The notes under the pieces are model-generated. The model did not search any database. It was not told the origin of the DNA and saw only the letters and a list, made by a program, of their open reading frames with translations. A stretch of 64,000 nucleotides of DNA. Origin: an uncultured Pelagibacteraceae bacterium. Its GTDB lineage: Bacteria; Pseudomonadota; Alphaproteobacteria; Pelagibacterales; Pelagibacteraceae. This document shows positions 27,583-36,179 of the stretch, piece after piece. The position numbers and the translations under genes are program-made. Numbering within the stretch: the first letter of the stretch is position 1; each line of letters begins with the position of its first letter. The DNA lies in the NCBI GenBank assembly GCA_902586125.1, contig CACIGI010000004.1, positions 1-64,000 on the forward strand, given 5' to 3'.

Positions 27583-28416
27583 TTATAAACTAAAATATCT
27601 AAATATAAAAATTGTCCCAATAACATAGAGAAAAACTCCAAACATTCTTTGAGCCTTAATTTTACTCATTTTATGTACTGTATTAACTCCTACTCTTGCC
27701 ATTATAGTTGTTATTGGAATAAATATTAAAAAAGCTGGGATATTTACAAAACCAATGCTTAAAGGCAGACTAGCATCCAAATAAAGTCCCGTTGAAAAAA
27801 ATCCTATTGTTCCTGAAATGGAAATAACCCAACCGATTGCAGCAGCGCTCCCAATAGCTTTTGTAATTGGGTATCCAAAAAATCTTAATATAGGTACATT
27901 CATCATTGCACCTGTAATACCCATTGGAGCAGAAATTGAACCAGATATAAAGCCTAAAACAGCTTTAGAGAAAAAACCAAAACTAGGTTTAATTTTATTT
28001 GAATTTTCTTGTTGTAAAAGCAAGTAAGCACCAAATATGAAAACAACAATTGAAAAAAAAAGAACTAAATATTTCGTTTTTAAAAAAGCTGCTAAAAAAG
28101 ATCCAAAAAATACTCCTAAAATAACAAATAATCCAAAAATTTTTAAAACACCAAAGTCTACTGCATTATGCTTTCTATGAGTAAGAACGGAAGCTGTTGA
28201 GGTAAAAATAGTAATGAAAAATGCAGTTCCAACAGCTAAATGCATTGTGTAATCCTCGGTAAGATTCAAAAGGTCGAATATAAAAAAAAGAAATGGAACT
28301 GATATTAAACCACCTCCGATCCCAAAAAGCCCTGCAAAAAAACCAACAGGTATAGCAGCCATGACCATCAAAATAATCAAATAAAAATAATTGAGATTTG
28401 TAAGGGAGTCAGTCAA
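27583..28416 (-). CDS. TauE/SafE family permease (second of tandem pair)
   Basis: 277-residue inner-membrane protein with about eight hydrophobic segments and the duplicated family motif: 'GFFAGLFGIGGGLISVPFLF' near residues 24-43 and 'GSISAPMGITGAMMNVPILRFFGYP' near 155-179. TauE/SafE proteins export or import sulfite, sulfoacetate and related organosulfur anions; the substrate here is not determined. It is 12 bases downstream of a paralogue of nearly equal length, so the two may act as a pair or transport different anions. Confidence 0.88.
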   Translation of the reverse strand: MTDSLTNLNYFYLIILMVMAAIPVGFFAGLFGIGGGLISVPFLFFIFDLLNLTEDYTMHLAVGTAFFITIFTSTASVLTHRKHNAVDFGVLKIFGLFVILGVFFGSFLAAFLKTKYLVLFFSIVVFIFGAYLLLQQENSNKIKPSFGFFSKAVLGFISGSISAPMGITGAMMNVPILRFFGYPITKAIGSAAAIGWVISISGTIGFFSTGLYLDASLPLSIGFVNIPAFLIFIPITTIMARVGVNTVHKMSKIKAQRMFGVFLYVIGTIFIFRYFSL

Positions 28417-28428
28417 TTTTTTATATTT

Positions 28429-29265
28429 TTAATTTATACTTAAATACTCGATAAAAGATCGTATTGATACTAAAATTAAAAATATTCCAAAAATTTTACT
28501 AAGTAATTTTTTATCAATTTTATGAACAACTTTAGCTCCTATACGAGCCATAAGCATCGTAACAGGGACAAATACTGCAAATCCTAGTAGATTTATGTAA
28601 CCAACACTATAGGGAGTATTGACATTATCAATTATTTTACCACCAGTTATCATTGTAATAGTTCCTGTTACAGCAATTAAAAAACCAACTGCTGCTGCTG
28701 TGCCAATTGATTTTCTAATGTCATAACCAAAAGTCCTCATAAATGGAACCATTAAAGATCCTCCCCCGATACCTAAAGGCACAGATATAAATCCAATAAC
28801 GACGCCAGAAATATTTTTCACAAGAACTGAAATTTGTTTTGGGTTATCTACTAGTTTTTCTCTTAAAAAAATAAAAAACAATCCAACCATCAGTGCAAAG
28901 ATTGAAAAAAATAAAACTAATATGGGAGTTTTCAAATTAACAGCTAAGAAAGTTCCACCGATGACACCTACTAAAATAAAAACACCAAATGATCTTACCA
29001 TTTTAAAATCAACAGCATCGTACTCTTTATGAGTCATTGTTGAAATGATTGAAGTAGGAATAATTATTGCTAGTGATGTTCCAACTGAAAGATGCATTCT
29101 CGTTACAATATCGAAATCCAAAACAGTAAACGCATAATAAAGCGCAGGAACCATTACAATACCACCACCTACTCCTAACAATCCAGCCATGAAACCTGCT
29201 CCCGCAGCCGCAACTGCCAAAACAAATAATAAATTTATTAATTCAGCAGTAGCAATTGTTTCCAT
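28429..29265 (-). CDS. TauE/SafE family permease (first of tandem pair)
   Basis: 278-residue paralogue of the following gene. Motif halves are 'GFMAGLLGVGGGIVMVPALYY' (about 24-44) and 'GFISVPLGIGGGSLMVPFMRTFGYD' (about 153-177). It is a predicted multi-pass inner-membrane anion exporter. The ATG shares one base with the end of dusA, so dusA and the two permeases may be on one transcript starting at the TRAP genes. The substrate is unknown; sulfonate or sulfite export is the family role. Confidence 0.88.
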   Translation of the reverse strand: METIATAELINLLFVLAVAAAGAGFMAGLLGVGGGIVMVPALYYAFTVLDFDIVTRMHLSVGTSLAIIIPTSIISTMTHKEYDAVDFKMVRSFGVFILVGVIGGTFLAVNLKTPILVLFFSIFALMVGLFFIFLREKLVDNPKQISVLVKNISGVVIGFISVPLGIGGGSLMVPFMRTFGYDIRKSIGTAAAVGFLIAVTGTITMITGGKIIDNVNTPYSVGYINLLGFAVFVPVTMLMARIGAKVVHKIDKKLLSKIFGIFLILVSIRSFIEYLSIN

Positions 29266-30269
29266 TAGGAACTTACTTGATTGGCTTTTTCATTATTTTG
29301 AACAATAGTCATAATATGTTTTGCTTTTTGAAAATCAGAATCTCTCGCCATCATATTATCACTTAAATATCTTTTCCAATCTTTGGAACCTACCTGACCA
29401 TGGTATAAACCAACTGTGTGTCTCATTATATGATTTACTTTAGTTCCCTTCTTTACTTCATCATCCAAATATTCTAAAAGTTTTTTAACCACTTCTTCTC
29501 TTGAAGGATTGTCATTTGTTTTGAATATCTCTTTTTCAATTTCAACTAGTGAATATGGGTTTTGGTAGATTGACCTACCAATCATTACGCCGTCACAAAA
29601 TTTCATGTGATCATTTATTTCGCTTACTTTAGTTATACCACCATTTATAATTATTTCTAAATCTGGATTTGCTTTTTTAATCTGATAAACCATGTTGTAA
29701 TTTAACTTTGGGATATTCAAATTTTGCTTTGGTGACAATCCAGAAAGCATTGCTTTTCTTGCATGCAAAATGAATGTTTTAGTGCCTACGTCTCTTAATT
29801 TATGAATAAAATTATTAAGATATTCAAAATCTTCAATATCATCAAAACCTATGCGAGTTTTAGCTGTTACAGGAATTTTACACACTTTAACCATAGAATG
29901 AATACATTCTGCTACTAAATCTGGTTCCTTCATTAGACATGCGCCAAACTTATTTTTTTGAACTTTTTTACTTGGGCATCCAAGATTAATATTTATTTCA
30001 TCATACCCCATGTCCTCTGCAATTTTTGCAACCTCTGCCAATTCATTTTTGTCAGAACCACCAACCTGTAAAGCTAAAGGTTTTTCCTCTGGGCTAAATG
30101 ATAAAATTTTATTTCTATCTCCATGAATTGCAGATTTTGTAGCGACCATCTCTGTATAAAGCATTACATTTTTGCTCATTAATCTCAAAAAAAAACGATC
30201 GTGCCTATCGGTGCAATCCATCATTGGAGCTACCGAAACTTTTCTATTAATTTTTTGTTTAGTATCCAA
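29265..30269 (-). CDS. dusA: tRNA-dihydrouridine synthase A
   Basis: FMN enzyme reducing uridine in the tRNA D-loop. Family blocks are 'KVSVAPMMDCTDRHDRFFLRL' at the N-terminus, 'INLGCPSKKVQKNKFGACLM' (catalytic Cys in 'GACLM'), 'KTRIGFDD', 'LHARKAMLSGLSPKQN' and 'NGGITKV'. The 'TDRH' and 'HARKA' blocks fit DusA rather than DusB/C. No ATG precedes the conserved start. I choose the TTG at 30269, which overlaps dctM by 11 bases; another in-frame TTG at 30308 would give 13 more residues and a 50-base overlap. Confidence 0.92.
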   Translation of the reverse strand: MDTKQKINRKVSVAPMMDCTDRHDRFFLRLMSKNVMLYTEMVATKSAIHGDRNKILSFSPEEKPLALQVGGSDKNELAEVAKIAEDMGYDEININLGCPSKKVQKNKFGACLMKEPDLVAECIHSMVKVCKIPVTAKTRIGFDDIEDFEYLNNFIHKLRDVGTKTFILHARKAMLSGLSPKQNLNIPKLNYNMVYQIKKANPDLEIIINGGITKVSEINDHMKFCDGVMIGRSIYQNPYSLVEIEKEIFKTNDNPSREEVVKKLLEYLDDEVKKGTKVNHIMRHTVGLYHGQVGSKDWKRYLSDNMMARDSDFQKAKHIMTIVQNNEKANQVSS

Positions 30270-31590
30270 GTGCTTTACCCATGATTTTATCAGGTAACCA
30301 CGTAACAATCTCAGGAAAAATACAGAGAATTAAAATAGCCAATGCCATAATTATCATGAAGGGAATAGAGCCTTTTAAGATTTCAGATAAACTCACATCT
30401 GGGGTGATGCCCTTTATAATATAAAGATTTAATCCAACAGGAGGAGTTATTAATCCTATTTCCATATTTATAGTGAACACTATTGCAAACCAATAAGGAT
30501 CAAATCCTAAGGTTGTTATTACAGGCAACAAAATTGCAGAGGTCATAACTATGACTGCAACAGGAGGTAAAAAGAAACCAGCGATTAAAAGAAATATATT
30601 TATTAATATAAATACAACCCATTTATTTGAACTTAACTCAACCATACTTTGAGCTAAAGATTGAGTTACGTAAAGTTGTGAAAGAGTGAATGCAAAAAGA
30701 TAAGAGGCTGCGATAATAAACATTATCATTACACTTTCCTTCATTGATACTTTAACAATGTTCCAAATCTTTTTTGGCTGATAAATTTTATAAACAACAG
30801 CGATCAAAACGAAAACTAAGAATGCTCCAACTCCAGATGCCTCAGATGGAGTAGCAACCCCACCATACAAAACATATAAAACACCAGCAATAATTGCGAG
30901 GAATGGAAGAATTCTTGGTAATACTTCAAGTTTTTCTTTTAATGTTGGCTTTACCCTGTTTCTCAAAGCTTTTGCAGCATCTTTATCTATAAAATAACTA
31001 TGAATGAGTGCCCAAATTGCAAACATTCCGGCCAACATAAAGCCGGGTACTAATCCACATAAAAATAATCTTCCAATTGATGTTCCAGTAGCAATTCCAT
31101 AAACAATTAGAACAATGCTTGGAGGAATTAAAACTCCTAGTGTTCCACCGGCTGCAATAGTTCCAGTAGCTATTTGATCTGAATACCCTCTTTTTCTCAT
31201 TTCGGGTATTCCCATAGTTCCAATGGCTGCACAGGTTGCAGGACTTGATCCACTTAATGCAGCAAAAATTGAGCATGCTCCAATATTAGAAATAACAAGT
31301 CCACCTGGCACTCTCCAAAGCCATCTATCTAATCCTGTATATAAATCTTTACCCGCAGGAGAATTAGCAACAGCCATTCCCATTAATATAAACATTGGTA
31401 TTGAGAGTAAAACGAATGAATTTAATCCAGCAAAGAATGTTTCAGCAAAAACATCAAGCATTTGAAAACCTTCAAATGATACTAAAAGAACTATTGATAC
31501 AAAACTCAAACCAAAAGCGATTGGAATTCCAGAAAAAAGGACCAGCAAAGTAAAAACCGCTACAATTAAAGCTATTATCAATGGGTCCAT
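30259..31590 (-). CDS. TRAP transporter large membrane subunit (DctM-like)
   Basis: 443-residue integral membrane subunit of a tripartite ATP-independent periplasmic transporter, with about twelve hydrophobic helices. Family marks include 'FSGIPIAFGLSFVSIVLL', 'GSSPATCAAIGTMGIPEM' near residue 113, 'GGTLGVLIPPSIVLIVYGI' near 147, and 'GLITPPVGLNLYIIKGI' near 382. It uses an ion gradient to move the ligand delivered by the periplasmic protein. It follows dctQ with a one-base overlap (TAATG). The substrate is not readable; C4-dicarboxylates or other organic acids are typical. Confidence 0.93.
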   Translation of the reverse strand: MDPLIIALIVAVFTLLVLFSGIPIAFGLSFVSIVLLVSFEGFQMLDVFAETFFAGLNSFVLLSIPMFILMGMAVANSPAGKDLYTGLDRWLWRVPGGLVISNIGACSIFAALSGSSPATCAAIGTMGIPEMRKRGYSDQIATGTIAAGGTLGVLIPPSIVLIVYGIATGTSIGRLFLCGLVPGFMLAGMFAIWALIHSYFIDKDAAKALRNRVKPTLKEKLEVLPRILPFLAIIAGVLYVLYGGVATPSEASGVGAFLVFVLIAVVYKIYQPKKIWNIVKVSMKESVMIMFIIAASYLFAFTLSQLYVTQSLAQSMVELSSNKWVVFILINIFLLIAGFFLPPVAVIVMTSAILLPVITTLGFDPYWFAIVFTINMEIGLITPPVGLNLYIIKGITPDVSLSEILKGSIPFMIIMALAILILCIFPEIVTWLPDKIMGKALGY

Positions 31591-32084
31591 TAATTATAAT
31601 CCTTATTATCAGTGAGTTTAATAATTTCAGCTATATATTGAAGAATCATTAGTATAGCGCCCAAAGCCATAGAGGAATATGGTATCCATAAAGGCGGATC
31701 CCAAACAGTCCCTGTTGAATAATTTTTGGTAAATGCTTCTTCAACCATTAAAAATCCAAAATAAAATAAAATAAGAAAAAATAATAAACTTAATAAGGAA
31801 GTAAAAATTTTTAAGCGAATGATATTTTTTTTGGACAGAAAATCATAAATCCATTCCATACTAACATGGGCTTTTTCACTAAGTACGTAAACACTTCCTA
31901 TAAAAGTTGATGCAACTAATAACATGGTAACCAATTCTGTTTGCCAAGTAATTGCTCTTTGAAAAAAATATCTCTCAAAAACTAACTCTACAATAACTAA
32001 AATTGATAAGAGCAATGCTAATACCGCAAAAGCACCACAAGCTTTTGCTATAAAATCACAAAACTTAAGATATTTTTTTTTCAT
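31590..32084 (-). CDS. TRAP transporter small membrane subunit (DctQ-like)
   Basis: 164-residue protein with four predicted membrane helices and the typical DctQ pattern 'ITWQTELVTMLLVASTFIGSVYVLSEKAHVSMEW' (described, about residues 40-73). The start codon ATG follows a 12-pair hairpin and a T run by only 5 bases. There is no normal ribosome-binding site; a GGGG inside the hairpin's 3' arm is the only purine-rich tract. This predicts poor or conditional translation relative to dctP. Confidence 0.9.
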   Translation of the reverse strand: MKKKYLKFCDFIAKACGAFAVLALLLSILVIVELVFERYFFQRAITWQTELVTMLLVASTFIGSVYVLSEKAHVSMEWIYDFLSKKNIIRLKIFTSLLSLLFFLILFYFGFLMVEEAFTKNYSTGTVWDPPLWIPYSSMALGAILMILQYIAEIIKLTDNKDYN

Positions 32085-32089
32085 AAAAA

Positions 32090-32120
32090 AACCCCTATTT
32101 AATAAGAATAAATAGGGGTT
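32090..32120 (-). promoter_or_regulatory. strong stem-loop between dctP and dctQ
   Basis: AACCCCTATTTA and TAAATAGGGGTT form a perfect 12-pair stem around a 7-nt loop. On the coding (minus) strand it starts 14 nt after the dctP stop and is followed by T residues and then the dctQ ATG, 5 nt beyond the stem. It could act as a partial terminator or as a 3'-end stabiliser of the dctP message, so that binding protein is made in excess. It resembles the intergenic hairpins seen in two other transporters of this window. Confidence 0.8.
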
Positions 32121-32134
32121 CTTTATATATTATT

Positions 32135-33145
32135 TTATTTAACTGCTAAAGCCATTTCCATCAGCTTATCGCCACCTGGAACTTTATCAGCAAATGCTTT
32201 GTGAGATGATTTTTTTGCAATCTCTACCCACGCAGCATGATCTTTTTCGTTCATGTATACTAATTTAACACCTGCAGCTTTATAAGCCTCTTCAAACTTT
32301 TTATCTAAGTTTTCTACTTGAGCTGTCATGTATTTTTCAGCAACTTTTCCTGCCTTCATTAAAGCTTTTTGCTGCTTAGAATTTAGAGCATCAAAAGACT
32401 TTTTAGACATCAGAATTGGCTCATACATAAACCATAATCCAAATTTTCCTGGGGGTGTTGCGCATGAAACTTGCTCATAAATTTTGTAACTTACAAAACT
32501 TCCTGAACTAGTATTAGCACCTGTTAATACACCTGTTTGTAAACCAGTATAAATTTCAGATGATGGCATACTTTGTATACCTGCTCCTGCGGCTTCTAAC
32601 ATTTGGTTAAATGCTTTACCAGCAGCTCTCATCACCTGTCCTTTTGCATCGTTAGGATTTTTAATACATTTTGTTTTTGAAGCAAAACCACCACCTAACC
32701 AAGCATCAGATAAAACTACAACACCAGCGTCATTAATAATTTTTTTAATTTCAGTCATCATTGGACCTTTATTAAATCTTAATGCGTGATCATGATTTTT
32801 TACAGTTCCTGGCATTAACGTTGCATCAAATTCTGGATGAAACTTAGATGCGTATGCTAAAGGAAAAGCAGAAATATCTAACTGACCAGTTGTCATAGGC
32901 TTCCACTGTTCTTTTGGTTTGTATAATGATTTAGCTGGATAAATTCTGATATCTATTCCAACATTTGCTTTTTTAATCTCGTCAGCAATGATTTGAACCA
33001 TTTCATGACGTGGATCAAAAGATCCATCAGCTCTTGGAGTACCAGGCCATTGGTGACTTGCTTTTAGCGTAACTGCATAAGCAGAACCAATAGTAGTAAA
33101 AACAAAAACTAATGAAGTTAAATATAAAGATATTCTTTTTAACAT
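32135..33145 (-). CDS. TRAP transporter periplasmic substrate-binding protein (DctP-like)
   Basis: 336-residue periplasmic solute receptor. It has a signal peptide: Lys-Arg at residues 3-4, hydrophobic core 'ISLYLTSLVFVFTTIG' and likely cleavage after 'SAYA' (residue 24). The mature start 'VTLKASHQWPG' and the DctP-type 'MRAAGKAFNQMLEAAGA' and 'SSEIYTGLQTGVLTGANT' regions (about 165-220), which contain the conserved carboxylate-binding arginine, identify the family. A consensus-like promoter and GAGGG ribosome-binding site precede it. It is the first gene of the operon dctP-dctQ-dctM-dusA. The ligand is unknown. Confidence 0.93.
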   Translation of the reverse strand: MLKRISLYLTSLVFVFTTIGSAYAVTLKASHQWPGTPRADGSFDPRHEMVQIIADEIKKANVGIDIRIYPAKSLYKPKEQWKPMTTGQLDISAFPLAYASKFHPEFDATLMPGTVKNHDHALRFNKGPMMTEIKKIINDAGVVVLSDAWLGGGFASKTKCIKNPNDAKGQVMRAAGKAFNQMLEAAGAGIQSMPSSEIYTGLQTGVLTGANTSSGSFVSYKIYEQVSCATPPGKFGLWFMYEPILMSKKSFDALNSKQQKALMKAGKVAEKYMTAQVENLDKKFEEAYKAAGVKLVYMNEKDHAAWVEIAKKSSHKAFADKVPGGDKLMEMALAVK

Positions 33146-33180
33146 TATTTTTTCCCTCTATTGTTATTTTTATAAATTTA

Positions 33181-33209
33181 ATTAAAATAAACTTATTAAT
33201 AAGAGTCAA
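33181..33209 (-). promoter_or_regulatory. sigma70-type promoter of the dctP operon
   Basis: On the minus strand TTGACT (33209-33204), a 17-base spacer and TTTAAT (33186-33181) match the consensus at 5 of 6 positions each. The predicted transcription start lies near 33174, giving a leader of about 29 bases with GAGGG before the dctP ATG at 33145. Confidence 0.6.
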
Positions 33210-33240
33210 GTCGACAAAAACCCTTATAAGATGAAGTAAT

Positions 33241-34386
33241 ATGGATGGACCATTAAAAGACCTGTTAGTAATTGATTTAACAAGAGTTTTAGTTGGTCCT
33301 TATTGTACTATGATACTATCAGATCTAGGGGCCAGAGTGATTAAAATTGAGGCACCTGAGATAGGGGATGATTCAAGAAAATTTGGACCATTTATAAAAA
33401 ATTATTCTGCTTATTTCATGTCTCTTAATAGAGGGAAGGAAAGTATTGCTCTTAATTTAAAAAATGAAGAGGACAAAAAAATTTTTGAAAAAATTTTATC
33501 TAAAGCAGATATTTTAGTTGAAAATTTTAAACCTGGAACTTTAGAAAAATGGGGATTTGGCTGGAGAGATGTTAATAAGAAATATCCAAAATTGATTTAT
33601 GCTTCAGCATCAGGCTTTGGTCAAACTGGTCCACTTAAAGAATTACCTGCTTACGACATGGTAGTTCAAGGTATGGGCGGTTTAATGAGTGTTACTGGTC
33701 AACCAAACTCTGAACCTACTAGAGTTGGAACCTCAATTGGAGATATTACTGCTGGGCTTTTTACTGCGATAGGTATTAATGCAGCTTTATATGATAGACA
33801 AAAAACTGGAAAAGGAATGTTCATAGATGTTTCTATGCTTGATTGTCAAATAGCTATACTAGAAAATGCTATAGCACGTTATCTATCTAAAAATGAAATT
33901 CCAAAACCAATGGGATCAAGACATCCATCAATTGCACCCTTTGAAGCATTTAAGACTCAAGATAGTTACATAATCATTGCAGCTGGAAATGATAAACTTT
34001 TTGAAAAACTTTGTAATCTTCTTCAAATCCCAGAAGTAAATAAAGATCCAAAATTTTCAGATAATTCATCTAGGGCAAAAAATATGGATGAGCTTAAAAA
34101 AATTTTAGAGGAAAAATTATTAAATAAAAAAACAAGTGATTGGGTTAGTGAAATGGAAAAAGATAAAATTCCATGTGGACCAATTTTTAATATCAAAGAG
34201 GCTGTTGAAAACCCTCAAATAGAGTCTAGAAACATGATTGTTAAAGCATTTCACAAAGTTATTGGAGATTTTAAACTTGCTGGTAACCCAATTAAAATGT
34301 CGTCCTATAAAGATGAAAAAAAAAGAGGTGACATACCTGATTTAGATGAACATCGACAAAAAATTATAAAGGAATTTTGTAACTAA
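33241..34386 (+). CDS. CoA transferase, class III (CaiB/BaiF family)
   Basis: 381-residue class III CoA transferase, moving CoA between carboxylic acids. Features are 'DLTRVLVGPYCTMILSDLGARVIKIE' near the N-terminus, 'FKPGTLEKWGFG', 'GFGQTGP', and the catalytic aspartate in 'FIDVSMLDCQIA' (near residue 200, Asp of 'IDVSMLD' by analogy with formyl-CoA transferase). The C-terminal 'IPCGPIFNIKEAVENPQIESRNM' is typical. It is divergent from the TRAP operon, with a 95-base shared upstream region, so it may activate the acid imported by that transporter; this is an inference from position only. Confidence 0.9.
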   Translation: MDGPLKDLLVIDLTRVLVGPYCTMILSDLGARVIKIEAPEIGDDSRKFGPFIKNYSAYFMSLNRGKESIALNLKNEEDKKIFEKILSKADILVENFKPGTLEKWGFGWRDVNKKYPKLIYASASGFGQTGPLKELPAYDMVVQGMGGLMSVTGQPNSEPTRVGTSIGDITAGLFTAIGINAALYDRQKTGKGMFIDVSMLDCQIAILENAIARYLSKNEIPKPMGSRHPSIAPFEAFKTQDSYIIIAAGNDKLFEKLCNLLQIPEVNKDPKFSDNSSRAKNMDELKKILEEKLLNKKTSDWVSEMEKDKIPCGPIFNIKEAVENPQIESRNMIVKAFHKVIGDFKLAGNPIKMSSYKDEKKRGDIPDLDEHRQKIIKEFCN

Positions 34387-34392
34387 TAAATT

Positions 34393-34920
34393 TTAAGAGT
34401 TTGAAGAGTCAGTGTCGTCTGCTGCTTGATCTTCACTCTCAGAAACTTGATCTAAAGAAAAGTCTCCCTGTTCTGTTTCAGTATCTTCAGATAAAGAAGC
34501 TTCTGGCACTTCAGGCTTAGCTGTTTCAGACAATTCTGCTAAATCATCTTTAGAAACTTGAATTTTTTCTGGAGCTTTTCTTGCTCTTTTAGATGGTAAA
34601 ATAGGTGTTCCACTTTTTGAAATCTCACCTTTATATAAACTTTCAAAATCGTCACCAACATCCTCATCAGCCTCAGCACCATCATCAACTTGTTCTACAT
34701 GTTTTCTTAATTTATAGACAGCACTTTCAGTTAAATCATCTACTTTGATATTTTCTTCAGCTATTTCTCTTAATGCAATGACTGTATTTTTATCGTTATC
34801 ACGGTCTAAAGTTGGTTCTATTCCTGTATTGAGTTGAGTTGCTCTTTCTTTTGCAACCAAAACTAGTTCATATGGACTATCTACTTTATCAATACAATCT
34901 TCTACTGTAACTCTCGCCAT
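34393..34920 (-). CDS. rpoZ: RNA polymerase omega subunit with long acidic tail
   Basis: The N-terminal 60 residues are the omega fold: '[13 protein letters not shown]', '[17 protein letters not shown]' and '[15 protein letters not shown]', the segment that clamps the beta' C-terminus. The remaining 110 or so residues are unusual: after about residue 75 the chain is rich in Asp, Glu and Ser ('[18 protein letters not shown]', then an acidic Ser/Asp end) and looks disordered. Total length 175, against about 90 in E. coli and commonly 100-140 in alphaproteobacteria. The core function, assembly of RNA polymerase, is firm; the tail's role is unknown. Confidence 0.93.
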   Translation of the reverse strand: MARVTVEDCIDKVDSPYELVLVAKERATQLNTGIEPTLDRDNDKNTVIALREIAEENIKVDDLTESAVYKLRKHVEQVDDGAEADEDVGDDFESLYKGEISKSGTPILPSKRARKAPEKIQVSKDDLAELSETAKPEVPEASLSEDTETEQGDFSLDQVSESEDQAADDTDSSNS

Positions 34921-34962
34921 GCGGGTTATCTATAAGCTGTGGTTAAAAAAAGCAAGTATTAT

Positions 34963-36171
34963 TTAAATATATTCTGGATTTAACCTATTTCTAACCGCGA
35001 ATAAGGCAATTAAGGATAAGAAAATATATACAAATGAAATCACTGCTATTTGTTCAATACTAAAGCCTTTGTCAATTAACAATCCAAATAAAGCAGTGCC
35101 AAAAGCAGTTGAAAATACCATTAATGCAGTTGTTAATGCTTTAATTGATCCAATATGTTTTACACCATAAATCTCAGCCCAAGTCGAAGAACCCAAGACA
35201 TTGGCAAGCCCATTTGAAATTCCAATCAAACCAAGGAATATAAAAGCAGAAATAGAAATATCTAAATAAAACAAAACTACCATTGAAATCAACAAAGGTA
35301 TGTTCATAAAGATCAATAATTTTCTACTTGTAAATTTATCGATTAAAAAACCAGAGCCTAATAAAGTAATGACCGATAAGACAGAATAAGCCATAAATGA
35401 TTGTGCTATGACAAATTCACCCCACTCTTTTGATTCTGTTATGTATGATTGATAAACAAATACACCAGTAGCAATCCAAGGCATTGCTAACATATTTAAA
35501 CAAACTATATAAAATCTATAATCTTTTAGAACTTCTACACGTGTCCAATTTTTAATTTCCTTTTCAACAAAATTTTGATCATTTACATCTTCTCTTGAGT
35601 CAAAGTTCAAATTTTTGATTAATGCAAAAGAAATAAATGGTAAAAAAAATAATATTAATACAGAAATAAATTGCCAAATGTTTTGCCATGTGATTATAGT
35701 AAGTAAATAGACAATTAAAACTGGTAAAATAAATTCTGCAGTTGATAATCCAAACCAACCGACACTTAGAGCTTTCCCCCTAGATTTGGTAAAAAATCTT
35801 GAAATCGTTGTAGTTGCTGTATGAGACATTAATCCTTGGCCAGAAAATCTCATTAAAAAAATAGCAATAAATAAAAAAATAATTGATGAAATTTTTGAAA
35901 AGAAAAAACAAGAAAAAGCTAACAAAAGAGTTACATATAATGCAAATCTAAAAATATTTATGTCATCAATTTTTTTACCAACCCAAATTAAAAGAAAGCT
36001 ACTCAATAATGTTGCCGAAGCATAAATTGAGCCAAATTGTCCATGAGTTATTGAAAGTGTTTCTCTAATACTTGAATTAAATAGACCAAGAAAAAAACTC
36101 TGTCCAAAACTAGAAAAAAATGTAAAGATAAAACCAAATATAATTACTTTTAAACTTAAACTTTTAAACAT
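34963..36171 (-). CDS. major facilitator superfamily transporter
   Basis: 402-residue protein with about twelve hydrophobic segments in two six-helix halves separated by a charged loop near residues 185-210 ('NLNFDSREDVNDQNFVEKE'). The pattern after helix 2 ('LIWVGKKIDDIN') and 'GWFGLSTAEFILPVLIVYLL' are MFS-like, of the group resembling oxalate/formate antiporters. The substrate cannot be assigned. It is divergent from the HIBADH-family gene with an 8-base gap, and behind rpoZ on the minus strand. Confidence 0.82.
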   Translation of the reverse strand: MFKSLSLKVIIFGFIFTFFSSFGQSFFLGLFNSSIRETLSITHGQFGSIYASATLLSSFLLIWVGKKIDDINIFRFALYVTLLLAFSCFFFSKISSIIFLFIAIFLMRFSGQGLMSHTATTTISRFFTKSRGKALSVGWFGLSTAEFILPVLIVYLLTIITWQNIWQFISVLILFFLPFISFALIKNLNFDSREDVNDQNFVEKEIKNWTRVEVLKDYRFYIVCLNMLAMPWIATGVFVYQSYITESKEWGEFVIAQSFMAYSVLSVITLLGSGFLIDKFTSRKLLIFMNIPLLISMVVLFYLDISISAFIFLGLIGISNGLANVLGSSTWAEIYGVKHIGSIKALTTALMVFSTAFGTALFGLLIDKGFSIEQIAVISFVYIFLSLIALFAVRNRLNPEYI

Positions 36172-36179
36172 AAAAAAAA

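Noticed and set aside
30998-31276. Cys/Asn/Trp-rich frame inside dctM on the same strand
   Set aside because: Out-of-frame shadow of a well-conserved membrane protein; the odd composition is what a shifted frame gives.
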